This document shows, piece by piece, positions 1 through 8,900 of a stretch of DNA of 64,000 nucleotides. The translations under genes were made by a program, and so were the position numbers. This stretch comes from a virus, in the IMG/VR virus record IMGVR_UViG_3300035660_000001, positions 96,140 to 160,139 of that record. One strand, written 5' to 3'. Within the stretch, counting starts at the first letter, position 1, and each line of letters begins with the position of its first letter. Under the pieces are notes generated by a model, which saw nothing but the letters and a program-made list of their open reading frames with translations, made no database searches and was not told where the DNA came from.

Positions 1-3000
1 GGATCGTCTGGTGCCTCGGGGAACTCGGGATACTCGGGGTTCTCGGGGTTCTCTGGATCCAGCGGGGCGTCTGGTCTGTCGGGGGCCAGTGGAGCGTCCG
101 GAGCCAGTGGGGCAAGTGGTCTTTCCGGCTACAGCGGCTTCTCCGGGTTTAGTGGACCTTCCGGGGCATCCGGGCAGAGTGGAGCGAGCGGTGCATCAGG
201 AGCATCAGGATATAGCGGGTTCAGCGGATTCACAGGAGCATCAGGAGCGTCAGGTGCCAGTGGAGCTTCAGGTGCATCAGGACAATCAGGCTACAGTGGT
301 TTCTCGGGTTTCAGTGGCCTATCGGGAACTTCAGGAGCATCTGGTGCATCAGGGGCCAGCGGTCAGTCTGGGTATTCTGGGTTCTCTGGATTCAGCGGGG
401 CATCCGGCCTCTCGGGTACGAGTGGTGCTTCCGGAGCCTCTGGGGCGTCTGGAGCTTCAGGTGCTTCTGGATACAGCGGGTTCAGCGGGTTCTCTGGGAT
501 CTCCGGAGCCTCGGGAGCTAGTGGTCTTTCAGGTGCGTCTGGACAGTCGGGCTACTCGGGACTTTCTGGATTTTCTGGCCCGTCAGGTGCGTCTGGGGCC
601 AGTGGAGCATCCGGGCAGTCCGGGTACTCCGGGTTCTCGGGGTTCACCGGGGCATCCGGTTTAAGCGGAGCGTCGGGAGCCAGCGGCGCAAGTGGCGCCA
701 GCGGTCAATCGGGTTACTCAGGGTTCTCGGGATTTACAGGACTCAGCGGGGCCTCTGGTCTCAGCGGTGCCAGCGGGGCATCAGGTGCCAGCGGCCAGTC
801 CGGGTACTCCGGCCTCAGTGGTTTCTCGGGTCCAGGTGGGGCGTCCGGTGCTTCTGGGGCTAGTGGTCAATCGGGATATAGTGGGTTCAGTGGTTTCTCG
901 GGCCTCAGCGGAACTTCCGGAGCATCCGGCGCGTCGGGAGCTTCAGGCCAATCAGGGTATTCGGGCTTCTCGGGATTTTCCGGTTTGTCCGGATTGTCCG
1001 GAGCGTCAGGCGCGAGCGGTGCGTCTGGTGCTTCAGGTCAGTCCGGATATTCTGGTTTCTCGGGGTTCACTGGTGCTTCCGGTCTCTCCGGGGCCAGCGG
1101 AGACTCGGGGGCCTCGGGTCAGAGCGGGTATTCTGGATTTTCAGGTTTCACAGGGGCATCGGGAGCGTCCGGCCTTAGTGGTGCGTCCGGCCAATCTGGT
1201 TATTCTGGATTCTCCGGCTTCAGTGGGATCTCGGGAGCCAGCGGAGCTTCCGGGGCCTCGGGAGCATCGGGGCAAAGCGGTTACAGCGGGTTTTCTGGAT
1301 TCAGTGGTCTGTCAGGTTCTTCCGGCGCATCGGGGGCCTCCGGCGCCTCGGGAGCATCAGGACAATCCGGCTACTCGGGATTCAGTGGATTCACGGGGGC
1401 ATCGGGACTAAGCGGAGCATCGGGGGCCTCGGGAGCGAGCGGACAAAGTGGATACTCAGGTCTCAGTGGTCTTTCTGGAGCGGTGGGACTTTCGGGCGCG
1501 TCTGGTTATTCAGGATTTAGTGGGTTCAGCGGTGCGAGCGGGGCATCAGGTCTTTCTGGTGCGAGTGGGGCATCCGGGGCCAGCGGCCAGAGCGGCTATT
1601 CGGGATTCAGTGGGTTCACCGGGGCTTCCGGAGCCTCAGGTGCGAGTGGAGCTTCTGGTGCTTCCGGACTCTCCGGCTACAGCGGTCTTAGCGGACTCAG
1701 CGGATCGTCTGGCGCGTCTGGCGCGTCCGGGGCCTCCGGCCTCAGTGGGTATTCCGGATTCTCGGGATTCACTGGGCTTAGTGGAGCTTCCGGGGCAAGT
1801 GGAGCTTCCGGGGCCAGCGGCCAAAGCGGTTACAGCGGCTTCTCCGGGTTTTCAGGACTTTCTGGTGCGAGTGGCGCGTCCGGAGCTTCCGGCGCATCAG
1901 GACTTTCAGGTGCTTCCGGAGCCAGTGGCCTCAGCGGCTACTCCGGATTTAGCGGATTCACGGGAGCCTCTGGCCTTAGTGGGGCCTCGGGAGCGAGTGG
2001 AGCAAGTGGGCAGTCCGGATATTCCGGCTTCTCAGGCTTCACCGGAGCCTCTGGGCTCAGCGGAGCTTCAGGAGCGAGTGGAGCCTCCGGTCAGTCTGGG
2101 TATTCCGGATTCAGCGGATTCAGCGGCCTCAGCGGTGCTTCCGGCCTTTCAGGAGCCTCGGGTGCCAGTGGTGCTAGTGGAGCATCCGGAGCCAGCGGAG
2201 CGAGTGGCTACTCGGGCTTCTCGGGCTTCACGGGAGCCTCGGGACTTTCTGGGGCATCCGGCGCTTCCGGAGCTTCCGGCCTCAGTGGATACTCAGGCTT
2301 TTCGGGATTCACTGGGGCTAGTGGTCTCTCTGGAGCCTCCGGCGCCTCAGGCGCCAGCGGACAGTCCGGCTACTCGGGCTTCAGCGGATTCAGTGGACTC
2401 TCGGGTGCCTCGGGAGCGAGTGGAGCATCTGGGGCTTCTGGACAGTCGGGATATAGCGGACTCTCTGGGTTTTCTGGACTCTCTGGGGCCTCCGGAGCCT
2501 CGGGAGCATCAGGGCTCTCGGGAGCATCCGGGGCCAGCGGTCTAAGCGGCTACTCAGGCTTCAGTGGGTTCACGGGTGCTTCCGGCGCATCGGGTCTTAG
2601 CGGGGCCTCTGGTGCATCCGGACAAAGTGGATATTCGGGCTTCAGCGGCTTTACCGGGGCGAGTGGTCTGTCTGGTCTTTCCGGGGCCAGCGGGGCCTCC
2701 GGGGCCAGCGGCTATTCCGGATTCAGCGGGTTCTCGGGACTGTCCGGTGCATCCGGTCTCAGCGGAGCGAGCGGGGCCAGCGGAACTTCCGGAGCTTCGG
2801 GCCAATCAGGTTACTCTGGTCTCAGCGGTTTCTCTGGCCTCAGTGGAGCTTCAGGAGCCTCGGGGGCCAGCGGGGCATCTGGACAAAGCGGGTACTCTGG
2901 TTTCAGCGGCTTCACTGGTGCTTCGGGTCTCAGCGGAGCGTCAGGCGCCTCCGGTGCTTCCGGTCTAAGCGGTTATTCCGGGTTCAGCGGATTTACGGGC

Positions 3001-5439
3001 GCCAGCGGGCTTTCCGGATTATCCGGAGCTAGTGGCGCCTCTGGCGCGTCGGGGGCTTCAGGCCAATCGGGTTACAGTGGATTCTCGGGGTTCACGGGGT
3101 TATCCGGTGCATCAGGTCTTTCGGGTGCCAGCGGGGCTAGTGGAGCGTCCGGCCAGAGTGGGTATAGTGGTTTCAGCGGATTCAGCGGGTTGTCCGGTCT
3201 CTCCGGAGCTAGTGGGGCTTCAGGAGCGAGCGGGGCAAGCGGAGCTTCCGGCCAGTCGGGCTATTCCGGGTTCTCTGGGTTCACCGGCGCCTCCGGCCTC
3301 AGTGGAGCAAGTGGTGCTTCTGGAGCCTCCGGTCTCAGCGGATATAGTGGCTTCAGTGGCTTTTCCGGGATCTCAGGCGCGTCTGGACTTAGCGGGGCCT
3401 CTGGTGCCAGTGGTCTATCGGGCTACTCCGGCTTCAGCGGATTCACCGGGGCCTCGGGCCTCAGTGGGGCTTCGGGAGCATCGGGTGCATCAGGCGCCTC
3501 GGGAGCTTCCGGCCTCTCGGGCTACTCAGGCTTCTCAGGCTTCAGTGGTTTAAGTGGAGCGTCAGGAGCCTCAGGTGCTTCCGGGGCTTCCGGTCAGAGC
3601 GGGTATTCCGGATTTAGTGGATTTACGGGTCTTAGCGGTGCCTCGGGAGCAAGCGGAGCATCCGGAGCTTCTGGCCTCTCCGGGTATTCTGGTTTTAGTG
3701 GATTCACAGGAGCCTCTGGTCTTTCTGGGGCATCTGGGGCCAGCGGCGCCTCGGGGCTAAGTGGATATTCCGGCTTCTCAGGCTTTTCTGGTCTCTCCGG
3801 CCTCAGCGGAGCGAGCGGAGCCTCTGGTGCTTCGGGAGCGAGCGGAGCGTCTGGACTTTCTGGTTATTCTGGATTCTCTGGTTTTACCGGGGCTAGTGGC
3901 TTGTCCGGAACTTCAGGGGCTTCAGGAGCTTCTGGGGCCTCAGGTGCCAGCGGGGCATCGGGGTATAGTGGCTATCTCTCTCCTTCTCTGTTTAGAAACT
4001 ATACCAACGCAGAATATCTGGCCAGCGATACAGCGGGATGGTACGCTCCCGTGGCGAGAACTGGAAACGAAAGAGTTTATCTCTGCCAGACTCCGCAGAC
4101 TCAGAATAATGTTGGGTTCCGCATCAGAGCGGCGTTTAAGCCCAATGCCTCGACAGATACCTACGGAATATGTTTTGGATGGAATGGAGTAAACCCGGCA
4201 TCTGCTACGGGGTTGGTCTTTTACTATACTGGTGCCGGAACTACACTAAATATGTCTGTTGATAATGCCGGAAGCTGGTCTAGTGTGTCTGGCGGTGCTT
4301 TTACGGTCACATTGGCTACGGGACAGTGGCATAATATAGAACTCTATATATATCCCAACGTTGGAAGTGCTGTCAATGTAGTCGATTGCTATTGCGATGG
4401 TATTTTCTACTATCGGATGACGACTTCCGACTTCTCTGCTTTCGCCGCTTATACGGGTTACTATGGGGTCTGGTTGGATGCCACGGCGGTCAGGGTTCAC
4501 CCCGACTTTATCGTCGATGAACTTGGGTCGGTTATGGCCCCGAAGATCAGCTACGAAGGTTATCCGGGTTTCTACGACCACTTCGACGGGACCTCTCTCG
4601 ACACAAATTCTTGGACTAAGGTGGGAGCCTCTGCTACTTATTCGGTGAATCAAAGTATAATAGGTATCCTGAACGCCGGGGGCACCTATGGTGAAATGTA
4701 TACAAAGAGGACGTGGCTATACGGTAGACTTTCCATGCGGGTGAAGGATGATTTCGATAGGTCGGGTGTGTTCCGAAACGCCGTTGGTTTCTGGAATGCG
4801 GCAGGTACTTATTATGTTCGCTTTAATGACGGTAAGTTTGAGACCTACGATGGGACAGTAACTCAGACGACGGTCGCGGTTCCAGCCAAGGCATGGCATC
4901 TTATAGAGATTACGTGGGACCCTAATAAGTGTAGGATGTTATTAAACGGTCAGGTCGTTGCAGAACATACGACACACATTCCGACGAACGTTTGGTTGCC
5001 TGTCCATATTTTTTCTGGCGACACTTCTGTTGGTATTAGTTTCGATTGGATTGGTGTTGTCGGGGCGTATGGTCTTAAGAACATAGACCACCTGTCTTTC
5101 GGAACTTTGGCTGGAGCAGGCGACCGCTATTTCAGCGTTGGGAACGAAGCGACTGGAACAAGATATTCAACACTGATGATGTCTCCCGGAAGAATTATAG
5201 GGTTACGGTGTCGTGGTGCGACCATAGGATTGAGGACAGCACTTAGGAATGTAGCTCCCGTCTACTTTGCTGAGGGTGATGATATATCTGTCCGAATATG
5301 GTATACTATGGTTGGAGGAACTTTTGTGGAAGTTTGGAAGAATGGTGCTCTGGCGACAGGGTGGTCTGATAATGTTGATGCGGTCAGTGATTCTCGTAAC
5401 CAGGAGTGGGTTGCTACGGTCTTGGTGGAGTACCTGTAA
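1..5439 (+). CDS. Collagen-like Gly-X-Ser repeat fibre protein with C-terminal lectin-like domains (5' partial)
   Basis: The frame is open from base 1, so the N-terminus lies outside the window; 1812 codons are present. Roughly the first 1320 residues are uninterrupted triplets G-X-S, with X mostly A, L, F, Y or Q and occasional G-F-T. They form a higher-order unit of about nine triplets around a QSGYSGFSGF core. There is almost no proline, unlike animal collagen. From about residue 1325 the repeat gives way to roughly 490 residues containing two beta-rich segments of the laminin-G/concanavalin type (for example DHFDGTSLDTNSW, then WHLIEITWDP). This architecture suits a phage tail fibre or adhesin: a trimeric shaft with a glycan-binding tip. 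The shaft fold is inferred. A radical SAM gene and a glycosyltransferase cluster follow. Other frames look open only because the repeat is periodic. Confidence 0.88.
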   Translation, partial: GSSGASGNSGYSGFSGFSGSSGASGLSGASGASGASGASGLSGYSGFSGFSGPSGASGQSGASGASGASGYSGFSGFTGASGASGASGASGASGQSGYSGFSGFSGLSGTSGASGASGASGQSGYSGFSGFSGASGLSGTSGASGASGASGASGASGYSGFSGFSGISGASGASGLSGASGQSGYSGLSGFSGPSGASGASGASGQSGYSGFSGFTGASGLSGASGASGASGASGQSGYSGFSGFTGLSGASGLSGASGASGASGQSGYSGLSGFSGPGGASGASGASGQSGYSGFSGFSGLSGTSGASGASGASGQSGYSGFSGFSGLSGLSGASGASGASGASGQSGYSGFSGFTGASGLSGASGDSGASGQSGYSGFSGFTGASGASGLSGASGQSGYSGFSGFSGISGASGASGASGASGQSGYSGFSGFSGLSGSSGASGASGASGASGQSGYSGFSGFTGASGLSGASGASGASGQSGYSGLSGLSGAVGLSGASGYSGFSGFSGASGASGLSGASGASGASGQSGYSGFSGFTGASGASGASGASGASGLSGYSGLSGLSGSSGASGASGASGLSGYSGFSGFTGLSGASGASGASGASGQSGYSGFSGFSGLSGASGASGASGASGLSGASGASGLSGYSGFSGFTGASGLSGASGASGASGQSGYSGFSGFTGASGLSGASGASGASGQSGYSGFSGFSGLSGASGLSGASGASGASGASGASGASGYSGFSGFTGASGLSGASGASGASGLSGYSGFSGFTGASGLSGASGASGASGQSGYSGFSGFSGLSGASGASGASGASGQSGYSGLSGFSGLSGASGASGASGLSGASGASGLSGYSGFSGFTGASGASGLSGASGASGQSGYSGFSGFTGASGLSGLSGASGASGASGYSGFSGFSGLSGASGLSGASGASGTSGASGQSGYSGLSGFSGLSGASGASGASGASGQSGYSGFSGFTGASGLSGASGASGASGLSGYSGFSGFTGASGLSGLSGASGASGASGASGQSGYSGFSGFTGLSGASGLSGASGASGASGQSGYSGFSGFSGLSGLSGASGASGASGASGASGQSGYSGFSGFTGASGLSGASGASGASGLSGYSGFSGFSGISGASGLSGASGASGLSGYSGFSGFTGASGLSGASGASGASGASGASGLSGYSGFSGFSGLSGASGASGASGASGQSGYSGFSGFTGLSGASGASGASGASGLSGYSGFSGFTGASGLSGASGASGASGLSGYSGFSGFSGLSGLSGASGASGASGASGASGLSGYSGFSGFTGASGLSGTSGASGASGASGASGASGYSGYLSPSLFRNYTNAEYLASDTAGWYAPVARTGNERVYLCQTPQTQNNVGFRIRAAFKPNASTDTYGICFGWNGVNPASATGLVFYYTGAGTTLNMSVDNAGSWSSVSGGAFTVTLATGQWHNIELYIYPNVGSAVNVVDCYCDGIFYYRMTTSDFSAFAAYTGYYGVWLDATAVRVHPDFIVDELGSVMAPKISYEGYPGFYDHFDGTSLDTNSWTKVGASATYSVNQSIIGILNAGGTYGEMYTKRTWLYGRLSMRVKDDFDRSGVFRNAVGFWNAAGTYYVRFNDGKFETYDGTVTQTTVAVPAKAWHLIEITWDPNKCRMLLNGQVVAEHTTHIPTNVWLPVHIFSGDTSVGISFDWIGVVGAYGLKNIDHLSFGTLAGAGDRYFSVGNEATGTRYSTLMMSPGRIIGLRCRGATIGLRTALRNVAPVYFAEGDDISVRIWYTMVGGTFVEVWKNGALATGWSDNVDAVSDSRNQEWVATVLVEYL

Positions 5440-5451
5440 AAAGGAGGATGC

Positions 5452-5688
5452 ATGAAGTATTTTAGGCAAGGAGTTCTGGTGCCGGGGGAAACGTTCGGGA
5501 CGTTCATGAAGAAACCCATCCCCATCCAGGCGGCGCGAATTGACGAGCCCTTCGAGGTTCAGACTCTCGAGGGAACGATGACGGGGAATGCAGGAGACTA
5601 TCTGCTGATCGGGGTCCTGGGCGAGCTGTATCCCTGCAAGAAGGAGATCTTCGAAACAACCTATCAACCCGTGGAGGAGACGAAATGA
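5452..5688 (+). CDS. Small phage protein with GDYLLIGV...GELYPC motif
   Basis: A 78-residue protein with an AAGGAGG ribosome site just upstream. The segment AGDYLLIGVLGELYPCKKEIFETTY matches in style a widespread phage family in which a GD(W/Y)(L/I)IxGVxGExYPCKPxIFExTYE stretch forms the C-terminal half; its function is unknown. The first half (KPIPIQAARI) corresponds to the usual KKPVxIEA start of that family. It lies between the fibre gene and the radical SAM gene and overlaps the latter by ATGA, so the two are probably co-translated. Family recognition is from memory of the motif; no role is proposed. Confidence 0.75.
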   Translation: MKYFRQGVLVPGETFGTFMKKPIPIQAARIDEPFEVQTLEGTMTGNAGDYLLIGVLGELYPCKKEIFETTYQPVEETK

Positions 5689-6446
5689 ATACCTCCGGAG
5701 CCCTCGAAATAACGACCGTGATCGGCTGTGTCAACCGGTGCAAATACTGCCCGCAGAAGAAGCTGGTCTATAATTACCACCTGCAGGCGAAGCAACCGAA
5801 GGAAATGGCATTGGCCGACTTTGAGACTATCATCTCTACGGTTCCCAAGCCCGTCCGGATCGACTTCTCCGGCTTCTCGGAGCCCTTCCTGAATCCGGAG
5901 GGTTCACGGATGATACGGGCGGCCGCTGATAAGGGGCATCCCGTAGCCCTCTACACGACGATGGTCGGCATGACGGAGAAGGATGTGGCCACCATCCAGG
6001 GGATCGCCTTCGACACCCTAGTCATCCACAGGACGGCTTCCCCGGAGCTCACGGACGAGTGGTTCAAGAAGAAGCGGGATGCCCTGGCCGGAGCCGTGGA
6101 CGCGAAGATCAAGAACCTCGAGGATCGGGTGCATTCCCCCGTCTCCCGGGCCGGAAATCTGTATCCCACCGTCACGGCGGTGGAGGGCCCCCTTCACTGC
6201 GGGGCATGCGGGGATCACTTCAACCGCAACGAAGTTCTGCCGAACGGGAACGTCTACCTGTGTTGCATGGACTACGGCCTGAAGCACAGGATCGGAAATC
6301 TCCTGAAGCAGAGCTGGGATAGCCTAGACCGGGATTCCATCCGGAAGATGGCCCGGGCAGATAGCTCGGATTTACTATGTCGTTCATGTGAAAATGCGAG
6401 GAGGAGCAATGTCTCTCATCAAGACGGACCGGTTCCAACGGCGTGA
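5685..6446 (+). CDS. Radical SAM/SPASM-domain enzyme
   Basis: A 253-residue protein. C15-x3-C19-x2-C22 (CVNRCKYC) is the radical-SAM 4Fe-4S motif. It is followed by the expected alternating strands, including DFSGFSEPFLNPE, a glycine-rich SAM-side stretch. The C-terminal part has a SPASM-like cysteine set (CGACGDHFNRNEVLPNG, then YLCCMDYG and LCRSCENA) with the typical G-N-L-x-x-x-S-W-D-S-L ending. Such enzymes modify peptides or small molecules through a 5'-deoxyadenosyl radical; the substrate here is unknown. Because it lies between a fibre gene and glycan genes, modification of a virion or sugar component is possible, but that is inference. Its start overlaps the upstream stop (ATGA). Confidence 0.88.
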   Translation: MNTSGALEITTVIGCVNRCKYCPQKKLVYNYHLQAKQPKEMALADFETIISTVPKPVRIDFSGFSEPFLNPEGSRMIRAAADKGHPVALYTTMVGMTEKDVATIQGIAFDTLVIHRTASPELTDEWFKKKRDALAGAVDAKIKNLEDRVHSPVSRAGNLYPTVTAVEGPLHCGACGDHFNRNEVLPNGNVYLCCMDYGLKHRIGNLLKQSWDSLDRDSIRKMARADSSDLLCRSCENARRSNVSHQDGPVPTA

Positions 6447-8640
6447 GCGGGATCTGCTAATCCACCTCCGCAAGTGGTGGGGTGTTTTAGCGAAGGACGT
6501 ATTCCGGAACAAGAAAGACAAGTTCGACTCGGAGGATCCCGAGGGGGATGCCCTCCGGCTGAAGGAGATCACCCGCAGGATTCTCGACCGGATCGTGTTC
6601 ATCCGGTTCTGTGAGGATCGCAAGGCCCTTGCCAGACCCCACCTGAATACCCTCTTCCCCGAAGGCACCACAGGCAACGCCCTCGACGTTCTCCGGCAGG
6701 AGTTCCAGCACTACCACGGTATTTTCGGGGGAGACTTATTTGAAGCCCAGGAGTGGGAGTCCTGGGTCTTTATCACCCCGGACGTCCTGCGGTCGATCCT
6801 TGCCGATGCCTATGAATCCCACCAGTTCGACCAGATCTCCCTGGATATTCTCGGCACCATGCACGAGGCCTACTTCGGATGCTCTATTAAGATAGTGAAG
6901 TGGACGTCCGTCGGCGAGGGGGAATCCGAGAGAGGTAAGACGATGCACGATGTCGAGTACTCCTTCAATTCGGAGGAGCGGAAGGTCGGCGGAGTTTACT
7001 ATACCCCGAAGCACATCGTGGATCACATCATCGACCAGACAGTCCGATTGTGCATGCGGGATGTTTCCTTAGACGAGGCGAAGGGCCTCCGGATCATCGA
7101 CCCTGCCTGTGGCTCCGGTAACTTCCTCGTCGCGGCCTACGAGTATCTGCTGGCCTACTTCGAGAGCAAGAAGGGGAGCAAGCTCGAGTTCAAGGACCGG
7201 GCGACTATTCTTGTCACCCAGATCTTCGGCGTCGACCTGGACGCTAATGCGGTGCGACTGGCCCGGCTCTCCCTGCTCCTGAAGCTCTATGAGGGGCAAG
7301 AAGTCGATGTTTCTCCGGGTGAGGTTAACCTGAATCTAACCCTAAACATCCAGTGCGGGAATACGCTTGTGGGCCCGGATATCGCAGAGAAGCCAGAGTT
7401 CTTTAATCTCCCCGAGGCAGAGCGGCAGAAGATCAACCCATTCGACTGGAATAAAAACTTCCCGGAAGCCATGTCCGATGGGGGCTTCGACGTCATCATC
7501 GGAAATCCGCCATACGTTACGACGGGATCCATGCATGACCCTCTGCAGTCTGCCTACTTTAAGGACAAGTATGCCACCCCGAAGGTGAAGTCCAACCTCT
7601 ACATCCTGTTCATCCTAAAGTCCATCTCCCTCCTGAAGCCGGGCGGCTACTTCTCGTTCATCGTTCCGATATCCCTGCTCTTCACCCAGGACGGGGAGCC
7701 CGCCCGCAGGGCCCTCCTCGACTGGAAGATCCTCGAGGTCAACGACGTCGGACCAGCCTTCGATGGGATCGCCATCGAATGCACTGTGTTCGCCATGCAG
7801 AAGGTTCTCCCCGGGCAGAACGTGATCACCGCCCGGATCGTCAACAAGACGGGGACGTTCGAGAGGACTAATCCCGTCAAGCAGGAGAGGTTCAAGGGTT
7901 TTCCAAGAGCCCTCCTCAACGTATTCTGCTCCGATAAGGACATAGAGATGTTCTCGAAGATAACCGTGCCCGGCAGGCCAACGATCGGGGACTTCCTTGC
8001 CCTCCACAGCGGGTTCCGTTGGGACGAGGCTCACAACGTCGCCGGTCCAGAACAGGGCGGGGTCAGGTCCCTCCTTGGGGCGGAAATCGAACGCTACAAG
8101 CTCGACCTGCGGGAGCACTGGGTGGATCCCGCCAAGAGCAAAGAGACCGCCCGGCTGGTCGACCGTTTCAAGGACGTTCCAGAGAAGATAGTCATCCGGG
8201 GTTTCACCAACCAGCTTATCGCCTCCCTGGATACCGACCGTTGCCTCTTCGTGGACGCCGTCTACGGGTGCGAGAACAACGGCAAGATGGATAACCGCTA
8301 TCTGCTGGGCGTCCTAAATACCCAGCTCCTCAATTACTTTGTGCGGAGATACTTCGTTCAGACCCGCAGGAGGATTCTCTGCGAGATACACATCTACCAG
8401 ATCCTTGAGCTCCCCGTCCCGGCTATAGGTCCGGCAGAGCAGGCTACCCATGACCAGATCGTAGCCCTCGTGAGCGAGCTCCTAACCCTCCACAAGACCC
8501 TCCCTTCCATCCAGGGCCATCACGAGAAGGCGTCGGCCCGCTGGCGGATTAAGACCGCCTACCAGGAGGTGGAGGACTTGGTTTCCGACCTTTACGGGCT
8601 CACCGCATCCGAGAGAAGGATGGTCGCTACCGGAATGTAG
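6409..8640 (+). CDS. Large N6-adenine DNA methyltransferase (Eco57I/TaqI type, possibly type IIG-like)
   Basis: A 743-residue protein. Motif I DPACGSGNF starts near residue 231 and catalytic motif IV NPPY lies near 366-369, both diagnostic of gamma-class N6-adenine methylases. A long C-terminal half (VIRGFTNQLIASLDTDRC, GCENNGKMDNRYLLGVLNTQLLNYF) resembles the TaqI-like target-recognition region. The N-terminal 200 residues could hold a nuclease domain as in type IIG enzymes, but I see no clear PD-(D/E)XK or HNH motif. ATG 6409 was chosen because GAGGAG lies directly before it; a GTG in frame at 6388 has no better site. The gene overlaps the radical SAM gene by 38 bases. Likely role: self-methylation against host restriction. 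Confidence 0.85.
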   Translation: MSLIKTDRFQRRERDLLIHLRKWWGVLAKDVFRNKKDKFDSEDPEGDALRLKEITRRILDRIVFIRFCEDRKALARPHLNTLFPEGTTGNALDVLRQEFQHYHGIFGGDLFEAQEWESWVFITPDVLRSILADAYESHQFDQISLDILGTMHEAYFGCSIKIVKWTSVGEGESERGKTMHDVEYSFNSEERKVGGVYYTPKHIVDHIIDQTVRLCMRDVSLDEAKGLRIIDPACGSGNFLVAAYEYLLAYFESKKGSKLEFKDRATILVTQIFGVDLDANAVRLARLSLLLKLYEGQEVDVSPGEVNLNLTLNIQCGNTLVGPDIAEKPEFFNLPEAERQKINPFDWNKNFPEAMSDGGFDVIIGNPPYVTTGSMHDPLQSAYFKDKYATPKVKSNLYILFILKSISLLKPGGYFSFIVPISLLFTQDGEPARRALLDWKILEVNDVGPAFDGIAIECTVFAMQKVLPGQNVITARIVNKTGTFERTNPVKQERFKGFPRALLNVFCSDKDIEMFSKITVPGRPTIGDFLALHSGFRWDEAHNVAGPEQGGVRSLLGAEIERYKLDLREHWVDPAKSKETARLVDRFKDVPEKIVIRGFTNQLIASLDTDRCLFVDAVYGCENNGKMDNRYLLGVLNTQLLNYFVRRYFVQTRRRILCEIHIYQILELPVPAIGPAEQATHDQIVALVSELLTLHKTLPSIQGHHEKASARWRIKTAYQEVEDLVSDLYGLTASERRMVATGM

Positions 8641-8808
8641 TCCCATTTTCGGTAAAACCCCTGCTTGGCTATTTTCACCTGCCTCGTAATCCCATTATTG
8701 GGACTACGACATTTCCGTCTTATTACTTAAGGTCCTTTGTTGTTTCTTAAAGCCGTTTGTAGTATTTAAGCTGTTTAGATAATAGCGTGTAGTCCCATTA
8801 TTGGGACT
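8639..8808. promoter_or_regulatory. Intergenic cluster of inverted and direct repeats (operator-like)
   Basis: Two near-identical 18-bp copies, 8688-8705 and 8791-8808, contain TCCCATTATTGGGA; the second is a perfect palindrome AGTCCCA-TTAT-TGGGACT. A half site AGTCCCATT lies at 8639-8647, at the stop codon of the methylase. Between them are three roughly 20-bp direct repeats starting TTAAGG/TTAAAG/TTAAGC near 8727, 8747 and 8766. The cluster ends 25 bp before promoter 8833-8861, so repressor or activator binding is plausible. The 260 bp from 8641 to 8900 hold no gene. Confidence 0.55.
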
Positions 8809-8832
8809 CGTATAACTTTTTTAGATAGGGTC

Positions 8833-8861
8833 TTGACAATCAAATTGGAATCAGTTATACT
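8833..8861 (+). promoter_or_regulatory. Sigma70-type promoter P1 (TTGACA-17-TATACT)
   Basis: The -35 box is TTGACA at 8833-8838 and the -10 box TATACT at 8856-8861, 17 bp apart. The spacer contains TTGGAATCAGT, shared with other promoters in the window. It drives the glycan cluster starting at 8901. Confidence 0.85.
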
Positions 8862-8900
8862 ATTTGCCAATCTATGATGCAGGAGAAGAACCTCTAATTC

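Noticed and set aside
11-4192. Long open frames in alternative frames of the fibre gene
   Set aside because: They arise from the 9-bp periodicity of Gly-X-Ser codons; no ribosome sites, unnatural composition.
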